A DNA stretch of 15,293 bases from contig DHIQ01000170.1 in NCBI GenBank assembly GCA_002403895.1, positions 1 through 15,293 of the forward strand, in the 5' to 3' direction. How positions within the stretch are numbered: position 1 is the first letter of the stretch; each line of letters begins with the position of its first letter. This DNA is from Candidatus Neomicrothrix sp. UBA4742 (GTDB taxonomy: Bacteria; Actinomycetota; Acidimicrobiia; Acidimicrobiales; Acidimicrobilacustridaceae). The position numbers and the translations under genes are program-made. Under the pieces are notes generated by a model. The model ran no database searches. It was not told the origin of the DNA and saw only the letters and a program-made list of their open reading frames with translations. Positions 15,142 through 15,293 of this stretch are shown here, piece by piece.

Positions 15142-15144
15142 GTT
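15139..15144 (+). promoter_or_regulatory. Putative -10 box (TAGGTT) of a leaderless promoter for the last gene
   Basis: TAGGTT begins within the TAG stop of the third glycosyltransferase and ends 9 nt before ATG 15154. No Shine-Dalgarno is present. A TTTGCG about 16 bp upstream (15117-15122) is a poor -35. Confidence 0.4.
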
Positions 15145-15153
15145 GTCAGCCCT

Positions 15154-15293
15154 ATGGGTAAGGCATCGACCTCGAAAAAAGTGGCGCGCGCGGCGCGGGC
15201 CGGCGGCTCGCCGAACGCCCGGAAACGCAACTGGTTGTTCCCGGCCGCACTCGCCGCCATCGCCGTGGTGGGCGTGGCGGTGGTGCTGGTGGC
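15154..15293 (+). CDS. Partial membrane-anchored protein of unknown function (runs off the window)
   Basis: Only the first 46 residues are present. A Lys/Arg/Ala-rich basic N-terminus (MGKASTSKKVARAARAGG) leads to a hydrophobic helix from about residue 27 (WLFPAALAAIAVVGVAVVLV), so the protein is anchored with its N-terminus inside and the remainder probably outside. The shape recalls actinobacterial DUF3105 or similar secreted small proteins, but the diagnostic domain lies beyond the window, so no function is assigned. It follows the third glycosyltransferase by 12 bp and has its own -10-like box. Confidence 0.65.
   Translation, partial: MGKASTSKKVARAARAGGSPNARKRNWLFPAALAAIAVVGVAVVLV

Overview
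The window is about 15.3 kb of dense, high-GC DNA. Codons are strongly G/C-ending, gene gaps are tiny, and TANNNT -10 boxes sit 7-9 nt in front of start codons (the leaderless pattern common in Actinobacteria). Together with the AccA3-type biotin carboxylase/carrier fusion and an actinobacterial-style LytR-CpsA-Psr (LCP) protein, this points to an actinobacterium. The class Acidimicrobiia is a reasonable guess, but that is inference. I see no tRNA, rRNA, CRISPR array, insertion sequence or prophage. No gene-free stretch exceeds about 125 bp.

Left part (8-5677), housekeeping metabolism. A biotin-dependent acyl-CoA carboxylase alpha subunit (minus strand) is divergent from a biotin-protein ligase (plus) that would biotinylate it. 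Next come an aminodeoxychorismate lyase and aminodeoxychorismate synthase component I (pabC/pabB, minus, overlapping by 8 nt, the p-aminobenzoate branch of folate synthesis). An acyl-CoA dehydrogenase is divergent from pabB.

Right part (5735-15141), a surface-polysaccharide locus. It starts with an LCP ligase that would attach a glycopolymer to the cell wall. UDP-glucose 6-dehydrogenase and UDP-glucuronate decarboxylase follow (UDP-Glc to UDP-GlcA to UDP-Xyl, coupled by a 1-nt overlap). Then come a GDP-L-fucose synthase on the minus strand and three GT-B glycosyltransferases in a row joined by two 4-nt overlaps. No flippase, polymerase or GDP-mannose 4,6-dehydratase is present, so the cluster is only partly contained here. 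The last 140 bp begin a small membrane protein that runs off the edge.

The standout is the UDP-glucose dehydrogenase. It is interrupted in frame by a 322-residue intein (8069-9034) placed exactly before the catalytic cysteine, so splicing restores GGS-CFPKD and the enzyme's own nucleophile serves as the intein's +1 residue. The intein carries a shrunken LAGLIDADG homing endonuclease: blocks C and D are only about 8 residues apart. Immediately 3' of the intein, a 33-nt patch of host coding sequence is AT-rich with atypical codons, which looks like a co-conversion footprint of the intein's arrival. A second recurrent pattern is five genes with a TANNNT box 7-9 nt before the ATG and no Shine-Dalgarno, suggesting leaderless transcripts.
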